Below are positions 33,489 to 41,079 of a DNA stretch of 42,286 bases, in pieces. Within the stretch, counting starts at the first letter, position 1. Every line of letters begins with the position of its first letter. The DNA comes from Oscillospiraceae bacterium (GTDB lineage Bacteria; Bacillota; Clostridia; Oscillospirales; Ruminococcaceae), in contig JAAYCI010000008.1 of NCBI GenBank assembly GCA_012729855.1, forward strand, positions 1 through 42,286. The letters are read 5' to 3'. The position numbers were made by a program, and so were the translations under genes. The notes beneath the pieces were generated by a model. That model saw only the letters and a list, made by a program, of their open reading frames with translations. It searched no databases and had not been told where the DNA came from.

Positions 33489-34850
33489 ATGAACCGAGTG
33501 ACATTGTCCAGCGACAGGCCCTTTGAGTACCTGTGCGAGGAGTACGAAAAGAACAATTACATCGACCCCGAGATATCGGAAAAGCTGGGTGTGAAGCGGG
33601 GGCTGCGCAACGCCGACGGAACCGGCGTGCTGGCCGGGCTTACCAACGTGTGCGACGTAGTGGGCTACAAGCTGGTGGACGGCGTAAAGACCCCCGTGCC
33701 CGGCAAACTGATCTACCGCGGCATCGACGTGGAGGAGATTATTCGGGCAGCCTACGAGGAAGACCGCTTCATCTTTGAGGAAGTGATTTGGCTGCTGCTG
33801 TTTGGCACCCTGCCCAGCGCCAGCGAGCTGGAAAGCTTCTGCGCCATACTGGAAAAGAACCGCGAGCTGCCCGAGGGATTTGCCGAGGACATGATCATGA
33901 AAGCCCCCAGTCCCAACATCATGAACAAGCTGGGCCGCGGCGTACTGGCGCTGTACTCCTACGACGACGACCCCGAGGGCCAGGACTTACAGAACGTCAT
34001 CCGGCAGAGCATCCGTCTGGTGGCCGGGCTGCCCACCATCATGGTGAACGCCTGGCAGGTGAAGCGCCGTGTGTACGATAAAGAATCCATGGTCATCCAC
34101 CAGCCGCAGCCCGGCCAGAGCACGGCCGAACATATCTTGTCTACCTACCGGGACGACCAGCAGTATACCAAGGAAGAGGCAAAGCTGCTGGACCTTTGCC
34201 TGACCTTGCACGCCGACCACGGTGGCGGCAATAACTCCACCTTTGCCTGCCGGGTGCTGTCCTCCTCGGGCACCGACACCTACAGCGCCGTTTCCGCCGG
34301 TATTGGCAGCCTGAAGGGCCCCAAGCACGGCGGCGCCAACCTGAAGGTGATGCAGATGCTGGAGGTGATGAAGGCCGGCATCAAGGACTATGACGACGAC
34401 GACGAGATTTTGGAGTTCCTGCGGCGCATCCTGCGCAAAAAGGCCGGCGACGGCAGCGGGCTTATCTACGGCCTGGGCCACGCGGTGTATACCATCAGCG
34501 ACCCGCGCGCCGTGATACTGCGCCGCTACGCCGAGCCCCTGGCGCTGGAAAAGGGCTATGGCGACGACTACAAGCTGCTGCACGCGGTGGAGCGGCTGGG
34601 CCCGGTGGTGTTTGAGCAGGAGCGCGGCAGCAAGGACGTTTGCGCCAATGTGGACCTTTTCTCCGGCCTTATCTACAAGATGCTGGGCATTGCCGACGAC
34701 CTGTTCACCCCGCTGTTCGCCATCAGCCGCGTGCCCGGCTGGTGCGCCCACCGCGCCGAGGAGATCATCTTCGCCAACCGCATCATCCGCCCGGCCTACA
34801 AGTACCTGGGCCTGCGGCAAAAGTACCAGCCGCTGGACGAACGCATTTAG
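33489..34850 (+). CDS. gltA: Citrate synthase
   Basis: A 453-residue enzyme condensing oxaloacetate and acetyl-CoA to citrate. Landmarks are PGKLIYRGIDVEEI, LTLHADHGGGNNSTFACRVLSSSGTD (first catalytic His), GPKHGGAN, GLGHAVYTISDPRA (second His) and NVDLFSGLIYKMLGI (catalytic Asp). The length and the longer N-terminus fit the citrate synthases of anaerobic Firmicutes. ATG 33489 is used, as the SD lies between it and the earlier ATG 33468. In such organisms it usually serves glutamate synthesis in an incomplete TCA cycle; aconitase and isocitrate dehydrogenase are not in the window. Confidence 0.96.
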   Translation: MNRVTLSSDRPFEYLCEEYEKNNYIDPEISEKLGVKRGLRNADGTGVLAGLTNVCDVVGYKLVDGVKTPVPGKLIYRGIDVEEIIRAAYEEDRFIFEEVIWLLLFGTLPSASELESFCAILEKNRELPEGFAEDMIMKAPSPNIMNKLGRGVLALYSYDDDPEGQDLQNVIRQSIRLVAGLPTIMVNAWQVKRRVYDKESMVIHQPQPGQSTAEHILSTYRDDQQYTKEEAKLLDLCLTLHADHGGGNNSTFACRVLSSSGTDTYSAVSAGIGSLKGPKHGGANLKVMQMLEVMKAGIKDYDDDDEILEFLRRILRKKAGDGSGLIYGLGHAVYTISDPRAVILRRYAEPLALEKGYGDDYKLLHAVERLGPVVFEQERGSKDVCANVDLFSGLIYKMLGIADDLFTPLFAISRVPGWCAHRAEEIIFANRIIRPAYKYLGLRQKYQPLDERI

Positions 34851-34884
34851 GCTTCCGCCGACAACACATCTATGAGGGTAACGC

Positions 34885-35745
34885 ATGAAACAAAGGCTGC
34901 CAACCATTTTGATTCTGCTGGTGATGGTGCTGATAGGCGCCATGTACTGGCTGGATTTGTCTTACTACACCGACCCGATAACGGGCTTCATCACCCACGG
35001 GCCCATTTGGGCGCGGTACCTGCTGCTGCTGTTGCCGGCGCTCATGTGCATTCTGGGCCTGCGCACCATCGGGCCGCGGGCCATCTCGGTGCTGCGCACC
35101 CGCAGCCGCGGGCTGGGCGGTATTTTTGCCGCGGCCGGGGCGGTGGGTGTGGTGTATGGCATCACTCAGGCGGTGGTCTCCCTGCAGCAGCCGGATACCT
35201 TCCACCTGATCACCGGCATCCTGTTCATCTGGTATGGCGTATGGATGGGCTTCACCGCCTGGCAGATGTTTACCCAGCGGGCGCCTTCGCCCACCCGCAG
35301 CGCGGTGTGGGGCATTTTGGCGGCCATCCCGTTCAGCCTGGTTACCGTTTACCGCATTCTGGTGCAGCCCAGCACCCTTTACCGGGTGGGGCCGCTGGTG
35401 CAGGCCGTGGGGGCGCTGCTGGCCATGCTGTGGTTCGGGCTGCTGCTGCGCTCGCTCTACATTGCCATGCCCCGCCGCCGGCTGCGCTGGACGTATCTGG
35501 TGGGGGTGTTCACCTTCCTGTTTTGCACCTGCCTGGAGCTGCCCTACGCCGTCTATTCCATGACGTTCTCCAGCGGTACGGGCATCAACCTGTTTGAGTC
35601 CATCAACATGGCAATGTTCGGGCTGGTGGCGGGCTGTGTGTCGGTGGCCATAGCCGGGCGCAGCGCAGGGCCCGCCCCACAGGAGGCTGAAGGGGAGAAA
35701 CCCGCGGCAGAGCCTAAGCCCCAGGCGCAGGAGCCGGCGCTGTAA
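34885..35745 (+). CDS. Unknown multi-TM membrane protein
   Basis: A 286-residue membrane protein with about seven predicted TMs (for example PTILILLVMVLIGAMYWL, YLLLLLPALMCILGL, IFAAAGAVGVVYGITQAVV, HLITGILFIWYGVWMGFTAW and LVAGCVSVAIAG) and a hydrophilic, Pro/Glu/Ala-rich cytoplasmic tail (EAEGEKPAAEPKPQAQEPAL). I recognise no family. It starts 34 bases after citrate synthase with SD gagggt and no promoter in between, so the two are likely co-transcribed. A terminator follows. Confidence 0.75.
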   Translation: MKQRLPTILILLVMVLIGAMYWLDLSYYTDPITGFITHGPIWARYLLLLLPALMCILGLRTIGPRAISVLRTRSRGLGGIFAAAGAVGVVYGITQAVVSLQQPDTFHLITGILFIWYGVWMGFTAWQMFTQRAPSPTRSAVWGILAAIPFSLVTVYRILVQPSTLYRVGPLVQAVGALLAMLWFGLLLRSLYIAMPRRRLRWTYLVGVFTFLFCTCLELPYAVYSMTFSSGTGINLFESINMAMFGLVAGCVSVAIAGRSAGPAPQEAEGEKPAAEPKPQAQEPAL

Positions 35746-35765
35746 AGTTTTATAGTATGATGATA

Positions 35766-35807
35766 AACACCCGGAGTGCGGCCGATGGGCGTCTCCGGGT
35801 GTTGGTT
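35766..35807 (+). terminator. Terminator after the citrate synthase operon
   Basis: An 11-bp perfect stem, aacacccggag/ctccgggtgtt (35766-35776 with 35793-35803), with a 16-base loop and a weak T-run. Confidence 0.8.
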
Positions 35808-35812
35808 ATTCG

Positions 35813-35890
35813 GTGGGCGGGCACCTGCAAGCCGAGGCTGGCGGTGGGTTTTGGTGCATGCGTGGGAGCGCAGCGGTGCCCGCTGCCCAC
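35813..35890. repeat. Inverted repeat upstream of the TtcA-like gene
   Basis: Arms gtgggcgggcacc (35813-35825) and its complement at 35875-35890 (with a 3-base bulge) enclose about 49 GC-rich bases. It lies between a terminator and the next promoter, so it is probably not transcribed with either gene. Confidence 0.5.
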
Positions 35891-35900
35891 TTGGGCCAAC

Positions 35901-35929
35901 TTTACAGCAGCCATAGCGGTTGCTATAAT
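35901..35929 (+). promoter_or_regulatory. Promoter of the TtcA-like gene
   Basis: TTTACA (35901-35906), a 17-base spacer and TATAAT (35924-35929) with an extended TGC. A near-consensus promoter about 73 bases before the start codon. Confidence 0.85.
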
Positions 35930-36001
35930 AATGACCATACGCGCGGCGGCGCTGCTGCCGCTAATTTTGGGCAGGGTTGCGCCTCCAAGGTGGGCTGATG
36001 G

Positions 36002-36751
36002 ATGACAGCAGGCAAGCAAAAAATGCAAAAGCTGGAGGGGCTGGCCCGCAAAGCGATGCAGCTTTATGGCATGGTGGCCCCCGGCGACGCCATATGCGTG
36101 GGGGTCTCCGGCGGGAAGGACAGCGTGGCCCTGGCCCTGGCGCTGAAACGCCTGGCGGCCTATTTTGAGCATCCGTACACTGTGCAGGCGCTCACGCTGG
36201 ACCCAATGTTTGGCAATGAGGAGACGGATTACAGCGCACTGACAGCTTATTTTGAACAGGCAGGCATTCCGCACACCGTGGTGCGCACCAATATTGGGCA
36301 CCTGGTGTTTGACGTGCGGGCTGAGCAAAACCCCTGCGCGCTGTGCGCCAAAATGCGCCGTGGCGCGCTGCACACCGGCGCTAAAAAGCTGGGCTGCAAC
36401 AAGGTGGCGCTGGGCCACCACCTGGACGATGCAGTGGAGACCTTTTATATGAACCTGCTTGGTGAGGGGCGGCTGGGCTGTTTTTCGCCGGTGACCTGGA
36501 TGTCCCGGAAGGAAATTACCGTGATACGGCCGCTGGTGCTGGCCACCGAGGCCGAGGTGGCGAAGGCAGCCACCGAGACGGGTGCGCCGATCATCAAAAG
36601 CCGTTGCCCGGTGGACGGCGTTACCGCCCGCAGCGCGGTGAAACAGATGGTGGCCGAGCGGGCGGAGGCGGACCCGGCTTTCCGCCAGAAGACTTTGGGC
36701 GCGCTGCAAAAAGCCGGGCTAGACGGTTGGGGGCCAAAACCGGCAGGGTGA
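36002..36751 (+). CDS. TtcA-family PP-loop ATPase (tRNA 2-thiolation type)
   Basis: A 249-residue N-type ATP-pyrophosphatase of the TtcA/TtuA group, which thiolates tRNA bases using an iron-sulfur cluster. The PP-loop SGGKDS is at 36-41, the HHLDDAVETF helix at 139-148, and the three cluster cysteines C112 and C115 (PCALCAKMRRG) and C202 (SRCPVDG) are all present. It is shorter than E. coli TtcA (about 310), as many clostridial members are, so the exact base (C32 or another) is uncertain. ATG 36002 follows a weak SD (aaggtgg). A monocistronic gene with its own promoter. Confidence 0.88.
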   Translation: MTAGKQKMQKLEGLARKAMQLYGMVAPGDAICVGVSGGKDSVALALALKRLAAYFEHPYTVQALTLDPMFGNEETDYSALTAYFEQAGIPHTVVRTNIGHLVFDVRAEQNPCALCAKMRRGALHTGAKKLGCNKVALGHHLDDAVETFYMNLLGEGRLGCFSPVTWMSRKEITVIRPLVLATEAEVAKAATETGAPIIKSRCPVDGVTARSAVKQMVAERAEADPAFRQKTLGALQKAGLDGWGPKPAG

Positions 36752-36881
36752 TGCTTTAGCTTGCCCATGGCGTTTGAAAGTGCCATCAGCGCCTGAGCCC
36801 AATGCAATAAAAGAGCTATATAAACATAATTAATATATATATATTAACTGAATTGAACGATTTATGCCGAAAGGGAGCTTC

Positions 36882-38057
36882 ATGGGCATTGATTTTGAAC
36901 GCCGCTGTTGGGCGGAGATAAATCTGGACAATTTGCGCCACAACTTTGGGCTCATTCAAAAGGTGGCGGGCAGCGCCCGGGTGATGGCGGTGGTGAAGGC
37001 CAACGCTTACGGACACGGCGACCTGGTGGCGGCCCGTGCGCTGGCCGACGCCGGCGCGCGTAGCTTTGCGGTGTCGGGGCTGTCCGAGGCGGTGCGGCTG
37101 CGGCGCTCGGGGCTGAAAGGGCCCATTTTGGTGCTGGGGTATACCTCGCCCCAGCATACGGCCCGGCTGCGGGTGCACAACCTGACCCAGTGCATTTTCA
37201 GCGCGGAGTATGCGCGCCAGTTGTCCGACGCCGCTGTGGCGGCCGGGGTGCGGGTGCGGGTACACCTCAAGGTGGATACCGGCATGGGCCGTCTGGGCTT
37301 CAACGCCAAGGATGACCCCGCGGGTACGGTGGCGGCCCTGGCAGAGGCCTATGGCCTGCCCGGCCTGAAACCGGTGGGGCTGTTCACCCACTTCCCGGTG
37401 GCGGACTCTGTTGCAGCGGATGACGTTGCCTACACCGAAGCGCAGTTTGCGCTGTTTTTACAGGTACGCGCCGCGCTGGCCGAGCGGGGCTGTACCTTCC
37501 GCTATGCCCATACCTGCAACTCGGCCGCCACGGTGGCCTACCCGCGGATGCATATGGACATGGTGCGCCCCGGCATTTTGCTGTTTGGCTGCAACCCCTC
37601 GCCCGAGGTGCAGCTGCCCGGCCTGAAGCCGGCATTCAGCCTGAAAACCGTCGTCACCATGGTGAAAGACATCAAGCAGGGCGACTGTATCAGCTACGGG
37701 CGCACCTTTACCGCGCCGCGTGACATGCGGGTGGCCACGCTGGCCGTGGGCTATGCCGACGGGTACCCGCGGCTGATGTCGGGCACCGGCGTGGTGGGCA
37801 TAGAGGGCAGGCCCGCGCCCATTTTGGGCCGGGTGTGTATGGACCAGCTGGTGGTGGATGTGACCGGCAACGAAGCGGCGGCATTGGGCAGCATCGCCAC
37901 GGTTATTGGCGGCGGCAGCGCCGATTCCATTGACGCGGTGGCGGCCAAGTGCGGCACCATCAATTATGAGATCCTTTGCAACATTGGCCGCCGGGTGCAG
38001 CGGGTGTATACTGAAGAGGGCCGCGAGACGCTGCTGGCCGATTATCTGGAAGAATGA
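36882..38057 (+). CDS. alr: Alanine racemase
   Basis: A 391-residue PLP enzyme converting L- to D-alanine for peptidoglycan. The PLP lysine K39 lies in AVVKANAYGHG, the barrel continues with KVDTGMGRLGF and FTHFPVAD, and the catalytic tyrosine is Y272 in ISYGRTFTA, with AVGYADGYPR after it. Length is normal. ATG 36882 (SD aaggga, 5 bases) is preferred to ATG 36864, which lies upstream of the SD. A very AT-rich stretch (36820-36860) precedes it and probably holds the promoter. It opens a run of D-amino-acid and cell-wall genes. A serine racemase role (VanT-like) is unlikely, since there is no membrane domain. Confidence 0.93.
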   Translation: MGIDFERRCWAEINLDNLRHNFGLIQKVAGSARVMAVVKANAYGHGDLVAARALADAGARSFAVSGLSEAVRLRRSGLKGPILVLGYTSPQHTARLRVHNLTQCIFSAEYARQLSDAAVAAGVRVRVHLKVDTGMGRLGFNAKDDPAGTVAALAEAYGLPGLKPVGLFTHFPVADSVAADDVAYTEAQFALFLQVRAALAERGCTFRYAHTCNSAATVAYPRMHMDMVRPGILLFGCNPSPEVQLPGLKPAFSLKTVVTMVKDIKQGDCISYGRTFTAPRDMRVATLAVGYADGYPRLMSGTGVVGIEGRPAPILGRVCMDQLVVDVTGNEAAALGSIATVIGGGSADSIDAVAAKCGTINYEILCNIGRRVQRVYTEEGRETLLADYLEE

Positions 38058-38228
38058 GCATATGGGCTTGTCTATTGGTTCCAAGTGGAGGCAAGGTCTG
38101 CGCAATACAATTCAAAGCTTAAATAACATAAAATAATGCTGGATTAGCTGATAATTATTTTATATGGCCAAATTGATAATCATATTGATAGATGTGATGA
38201 CAATTAACTTGTCAAGAAGGAGCGTAGA

Positions 38229-38771
38229 ATGAAAAAGCTGCTGGTCGTTGTCGACTACCAAAACGACTTTGTGTCCGGGGCGTTGGGGTTCCCCGGTGCC
38301 GAGAAGCTGGAGGCGGGTATTGTGCACCAGGTGGAGGCCACGTTGGCTGAGGGCGGCCAGGTGCTTTTTACCCGTGATACCCACGAGGCCGACTATCTGC
38401 AAACCCGTGAAGGCATCCATTTGCCAATTCCTCACTGTGTGGAGGGCAGCACGGGGCATCAACTGTATGGTAAGCTGCACACCTACGAGGAACACCGGGT
38501 GCCCGGCACCATGCTGCTGGATAAACCCACTTTCGGCTGTGTGGATATTGGCAAAAAAGCCGCCGGCCTGTGCGGCGGCGCGCCCGATGTTATTGAATTG
38601 TGCGGCCTGGTGACCGATATCTGCGTGATAGCCAATGCCATTTTGCTGCACAGCTATTTCCCCAAAGCGCAAATGCGGGTGTTGGCGGCGTTGTGCGGCT
38701 CTGGCAATGCGGCGGGCGCACAGGGCGCGCTGGACATCATGCGGGGTATGGGCATGGAAATTGTGCCTTGA
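38229..38771 (+). CDS. Nicotinamidase-like cysteine hydrolase (isochorismatase fold)
   Basis: A 180-residue cysteine hydrolase. The triad is D9 (VVDYQNDF), K99 (LDKPTFG) and C132 (LVTDICVIANA); the metal-type D50-x-H52 pair (TRDTHEADY) and HCVEGSTGHQL favour nicotinamidase (nicotinamide to nicotinate) over isochorismatase. Relatives are often found as generic amidases, so substrate certainty is limited. ATG 38229 has SD aaggagcg. It stands between alanine racemase and the D-aspartate-ligase-like gene; whether it belongs to their pathway or is a passenger is unclear. The gap before it (38058-38228) has no strong promoter that I can see. Confidence 0.88.
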   Translation: MKKLLVVVDYQNDFVSGALGFPGAEKLEAGIVHQVEATLAEGGQVLFTRDTHEADYLQTREGIHLPIPHCVEGSTGHQLYGKLHTYEEHRVPGTMLLDKPTFGCVDIGKKAAGLCGGAPDVIELCGLVTDICVIANAILLHSYFPKAQMRVLAALCGSGNAAGAQGALDIMRGMGMEIVP

Positions 38772-38783
38772 TTGTGCTATAAT
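38755..38783 (+). promoter_or_regulatory. Promoter of the D-aspartate-ligase-like gene
   Basis: TGGAAA (38755-38760), a 17-base spacer and TATAAT (38778-38783) with an extended TGC. The -35 lies within the last codons of the hydrolase gene, so the ligase gene can be transcribed separately. Confidence 0.7.
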
Positions 38784-38841
38784 AATTATTTAGCAAGTGG
38801 CTGAAAGCATGGTGGCCAACACCATAAAAAAGGGGTGCACG

Positions 38842-40092
38842 ATGCCAGATATTTTGCCGGTGCTGTTGGGCGCCGATATGAACTGCTATAGTGTGGCGCG
38901 CGCCTTCCATGAGGCCTACGGCGTAGTTAGTCAGGCTTTTGGCCGCTGGCCCATGGGCGAAACAAAGTATTCACGCATTGTTAAGGTAACAACACGCGAG
39001 GATATTGATCAGGATGCCGTGTTGCTGCAAACACTGGCCGACTTCGCCGAAAAGCACCCCGATAAAACCAGGATACTGCTCGGTTGTACCGATGACTATG
39101 CCACATTAATCATTCGCCACCGCGCGGTACTTTCCAAACAGTATATCACGCCATACATTGATGGGCCGCTCATGGACAGGCTGGTGTCAAAGGAGCAATT
39201 CTATCATTATTGTGATGAATTTGCCATCCCTTACCCGGCCACGTTGGTGCTGCACGGCGCGCAGGATGTGGCCCTGCTGGACGACGCGCCCTTCCCCTGG
39301 CCGGTCATCCTCAAGCCAAGCAGCAGCATCCAGTACTGGAAGCACCCGTTTGAGGGGATGCAGAAGGTGTACACCGCCGACAGCCCCCGCCAGGCCAGGG
39401 CGATTGCCGAACGCATTTTTGCCTCCGGCTACCCGGACAGTTTGATTGTACAGGATACCATACCCGGCGCCGACAGTGGTATGCGTGTGCTAACCGCTTA
39501 CTGCGACCGCCACGCGCAGGTGAAGATGCTGTGCCTGGGGCACGTGCTGCTGGAGGAGCACACCCCGCGTGCCCGCGGCAACCACGCAGCCATTTTAACC
39601 GAGTGTGACCGCCCGCTGATGGAGAAGCTGAAGGCTTTTTTGGAGGCAATCGGCTACACCGGGTTTGCCAACTTTGACATCAAGTACGACCCCCGTGACG
39701 GGCAGTACAAGGTGTTTGAAATCAACCTGCGGCAGGGCCGCAGCAATTACTATGTAACCGGAGCGGGGCTGAACATTGCACGCTATCTGGTGGAAGACCG
39801 TGTGCTGAAAAACGATTTGGGCGAAACGTTGTTCTTTGACAAGGAGACCTTCTGGCATTCCATCCCCGCCGACATTGTGTGGGAATACACCGACGGCCCC
39901 GACCTTGTGCGCCGGGCCAAGGCCATAGTGGCCGCCGGGCAGGACACCACAGCCCTGGACTATGCCTACGACCTGCGGATGAACCCGATGCGCTGCTTCT
40001 ACCTGTGGGAGCACAGCCGGAGATATTATAAAAAGTACGCTACCTACTGCCCGAAACCTGCTACAGCCCTGAAGAATGATGCCAAATATTAA
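38842..40092 (+). CDS. ATP-grasp ligase, D-aspartate ligase (Asl)-like
   Basis: A 416-residue ATP-grasp enzyme. It resembles, from memory, E. faecium D-aspartate ligase Aslfm along most of its length: VLLGADMNCYSVARAFHEAYG at the start, FYHYCDEFAIPYPATLVL, VILKPSSS, IVQDTIPGADSGMRVLTAY, MLCLGHVLLEEHTP and the metal/ATP end YTGFANFDIKYD with VFEINLRQGRSNYYV. Aslfm adds D-Asp to the epsilon-amino group of the stem-peptide lysine, building a one-residue cross-bridge. ATG 38842 has SD aaggggtg 5 bases away; an earlier GTG at 38797 adds nothing conserved. The next gene encodes an aspartate/glutamate racemase, as in E. faecium, which strengthens the call. Confidence 0.85.
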   Translation: MPDILPVLLGADMNCYSVARAFHEAYGVVSQAFGRWPMGETKYSRIVKVTTREDIDQDAVLLQTLADFAEKHPDKTRILLGCTDDYATLIIRHRAVLSKQYITPYIDGPLMDRLVSKEQFYHYCDEFAIPYPATLVLHGAQDVALLDDAPFPWPVILKPSSSIQYWKHPFEGMQKVYTADSPRQARAIAERIFASGYPDSLIVQDTIPGADSGMRVLTAYCDRHAQVKMLCLGHVLLEEHTPRARGNHAAILTECDRPLMEKLKAFLEAIGYTGFANFDIKYDPRDGQYKVFEINLRQGRSNYYVTGAGLNIARYLVEDRVLKNDLGETLFFDKETFWHSIPADIVWEYTDGPDLVRRAKAIVAAGQDTTALDYAYDLRMNPMRCFYLWEHSRRYYKKYATYCPKPATALKNDAKY

Positions 40093-40154
40093 ATATAAAT
40101 AACAATATATTATAATTAAGTAATAAAATATAGATGCCCATAGACGAGGGACGT

Positions 40155-40865
40155 ATGGAAAAAAGCAAAGTATTGGGGATATTGGGCGGCCTGGGCCCCA
40201 TGGCCACCGCCTATTTCTACGAGTTGGTTATCGCCCATACCGTTGCCGCGCGCGACCAGGACCACATCGACATGGTGATCTCCAGCAAGGCCACCACGCC
40301 CGACCGCACGGCCTATATTTTGGGGGAGAGTGCCGATGATCCCTTTGACGTGATGGAGCGTGAAGCGCACCGGCTTGTCACCTTTGGGGCCGAGGTGATT
40401 GCCATTCCCTGCAACACCGCCCACTATTTTTACACCCGGCTGGATGCGGCCATACCGGTGCCGGTGCTGAACATGGTGCGCCTGACCGCCGAAAAAGCTG
40501 TGGCCAAGGGCTGCACCAGGGTGGGGGTGCTGGCCACCGACGGCACCGTGGAAACAGATACCTACCAGTTGGCCTGCCGTGCCGCCGGGCTGGAGTGCGT
40601 GGTGCCCGACAAAGCCGCCCAAGCGCTGGTGATGCAGGTAATTTACGACGATATCAAAAGCGGCATGCCGCCGAATATGGCCGCTTTCCATATTGCAGCG
40701 AACCAATTGTTCGGCGCGGGTTGCCAGTGCCTGATACTGGGCTGCACCGAGCTGAGCCTGGTGAAAAAGCAGGGGTTGCTGGACGAGCGCTACATCGACA
40801 GCATAGAGGTACTGGCCGAAGCGGCTATTGTGGCTTGTGGGAAAACAGTGCAAGGACTGTACTAA
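40155..40865 (+). CDS. racD: Aspartate/glutamate racemase family protein, probable aspartate racemase
   Basis: A 236-residue cofactor-independent racemase. Both catalytic cysteines are present, C86 in IPCNTAH and C197 in LGCTEL, and the N-terminus GILGGLGPMATAYF is typical of aspartate racemases. ATG 40155 with SD gaggga is preferred to ATG 40134. It lies 62 bases after the D-aspartate-ligase-like gene, so its likely job is to supply D-aspartate to that ligase. An asparagine synthase follows. Confidence 0.92.
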   Translation: MEKSKVLGILGGLGPMATAYFYELVIAHTVAARDQDHIDMVISSKATTPDRTAYILGESADDPFDVMEREAHRLVTFGAEVIAIPCNTAHYFYTRLDAAIPVPVLNMVRLTAEKAVAKGCTRVGVLATDGTVETDTYQLACRAAGLECVVPDKAAQALVMQVIYDDIKSGMPPNMAAFHIAANQLFGAGCQCLILGCTELSLVKKQGLLDERYIDSIEVLAEAAIVACGKTVQGLY

Positions 40866-40996
40866 AAGTAAAATATGCTGTTTAATATCCAAAATGGAAA
40901 ATTCTTTTGAATGTTTTCAAGCAGCATCACCTCTAACTGGCGTTTAGCAATTCAATTATGTCGCAGTGTGCATAATCGCCAGATAATATATACTTG

Positions 40997-41014
40997 TTGT
41001 ATATTATAATACAA
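40997..41014. promoter_or_regulatory. AT-rich near-palindrome upstream of the asparagine synthase gene
   Basis: The 18-base sequence is nearly identical to its complement (ttgtat..atacaa) and contains TATAAT, so it could be an operator overlapping a -10 element. It is in a 214-base AT-rich gap that also holds a possible long hairpin near 40874-40930. Confidence 0.35.
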
Positions 41015-41079
41015 ATAGTATTAAATTCTCTTAACCGCAGCGGCGGCTTCGGTCACCCACGGTGTGATAAGGAGACCCT

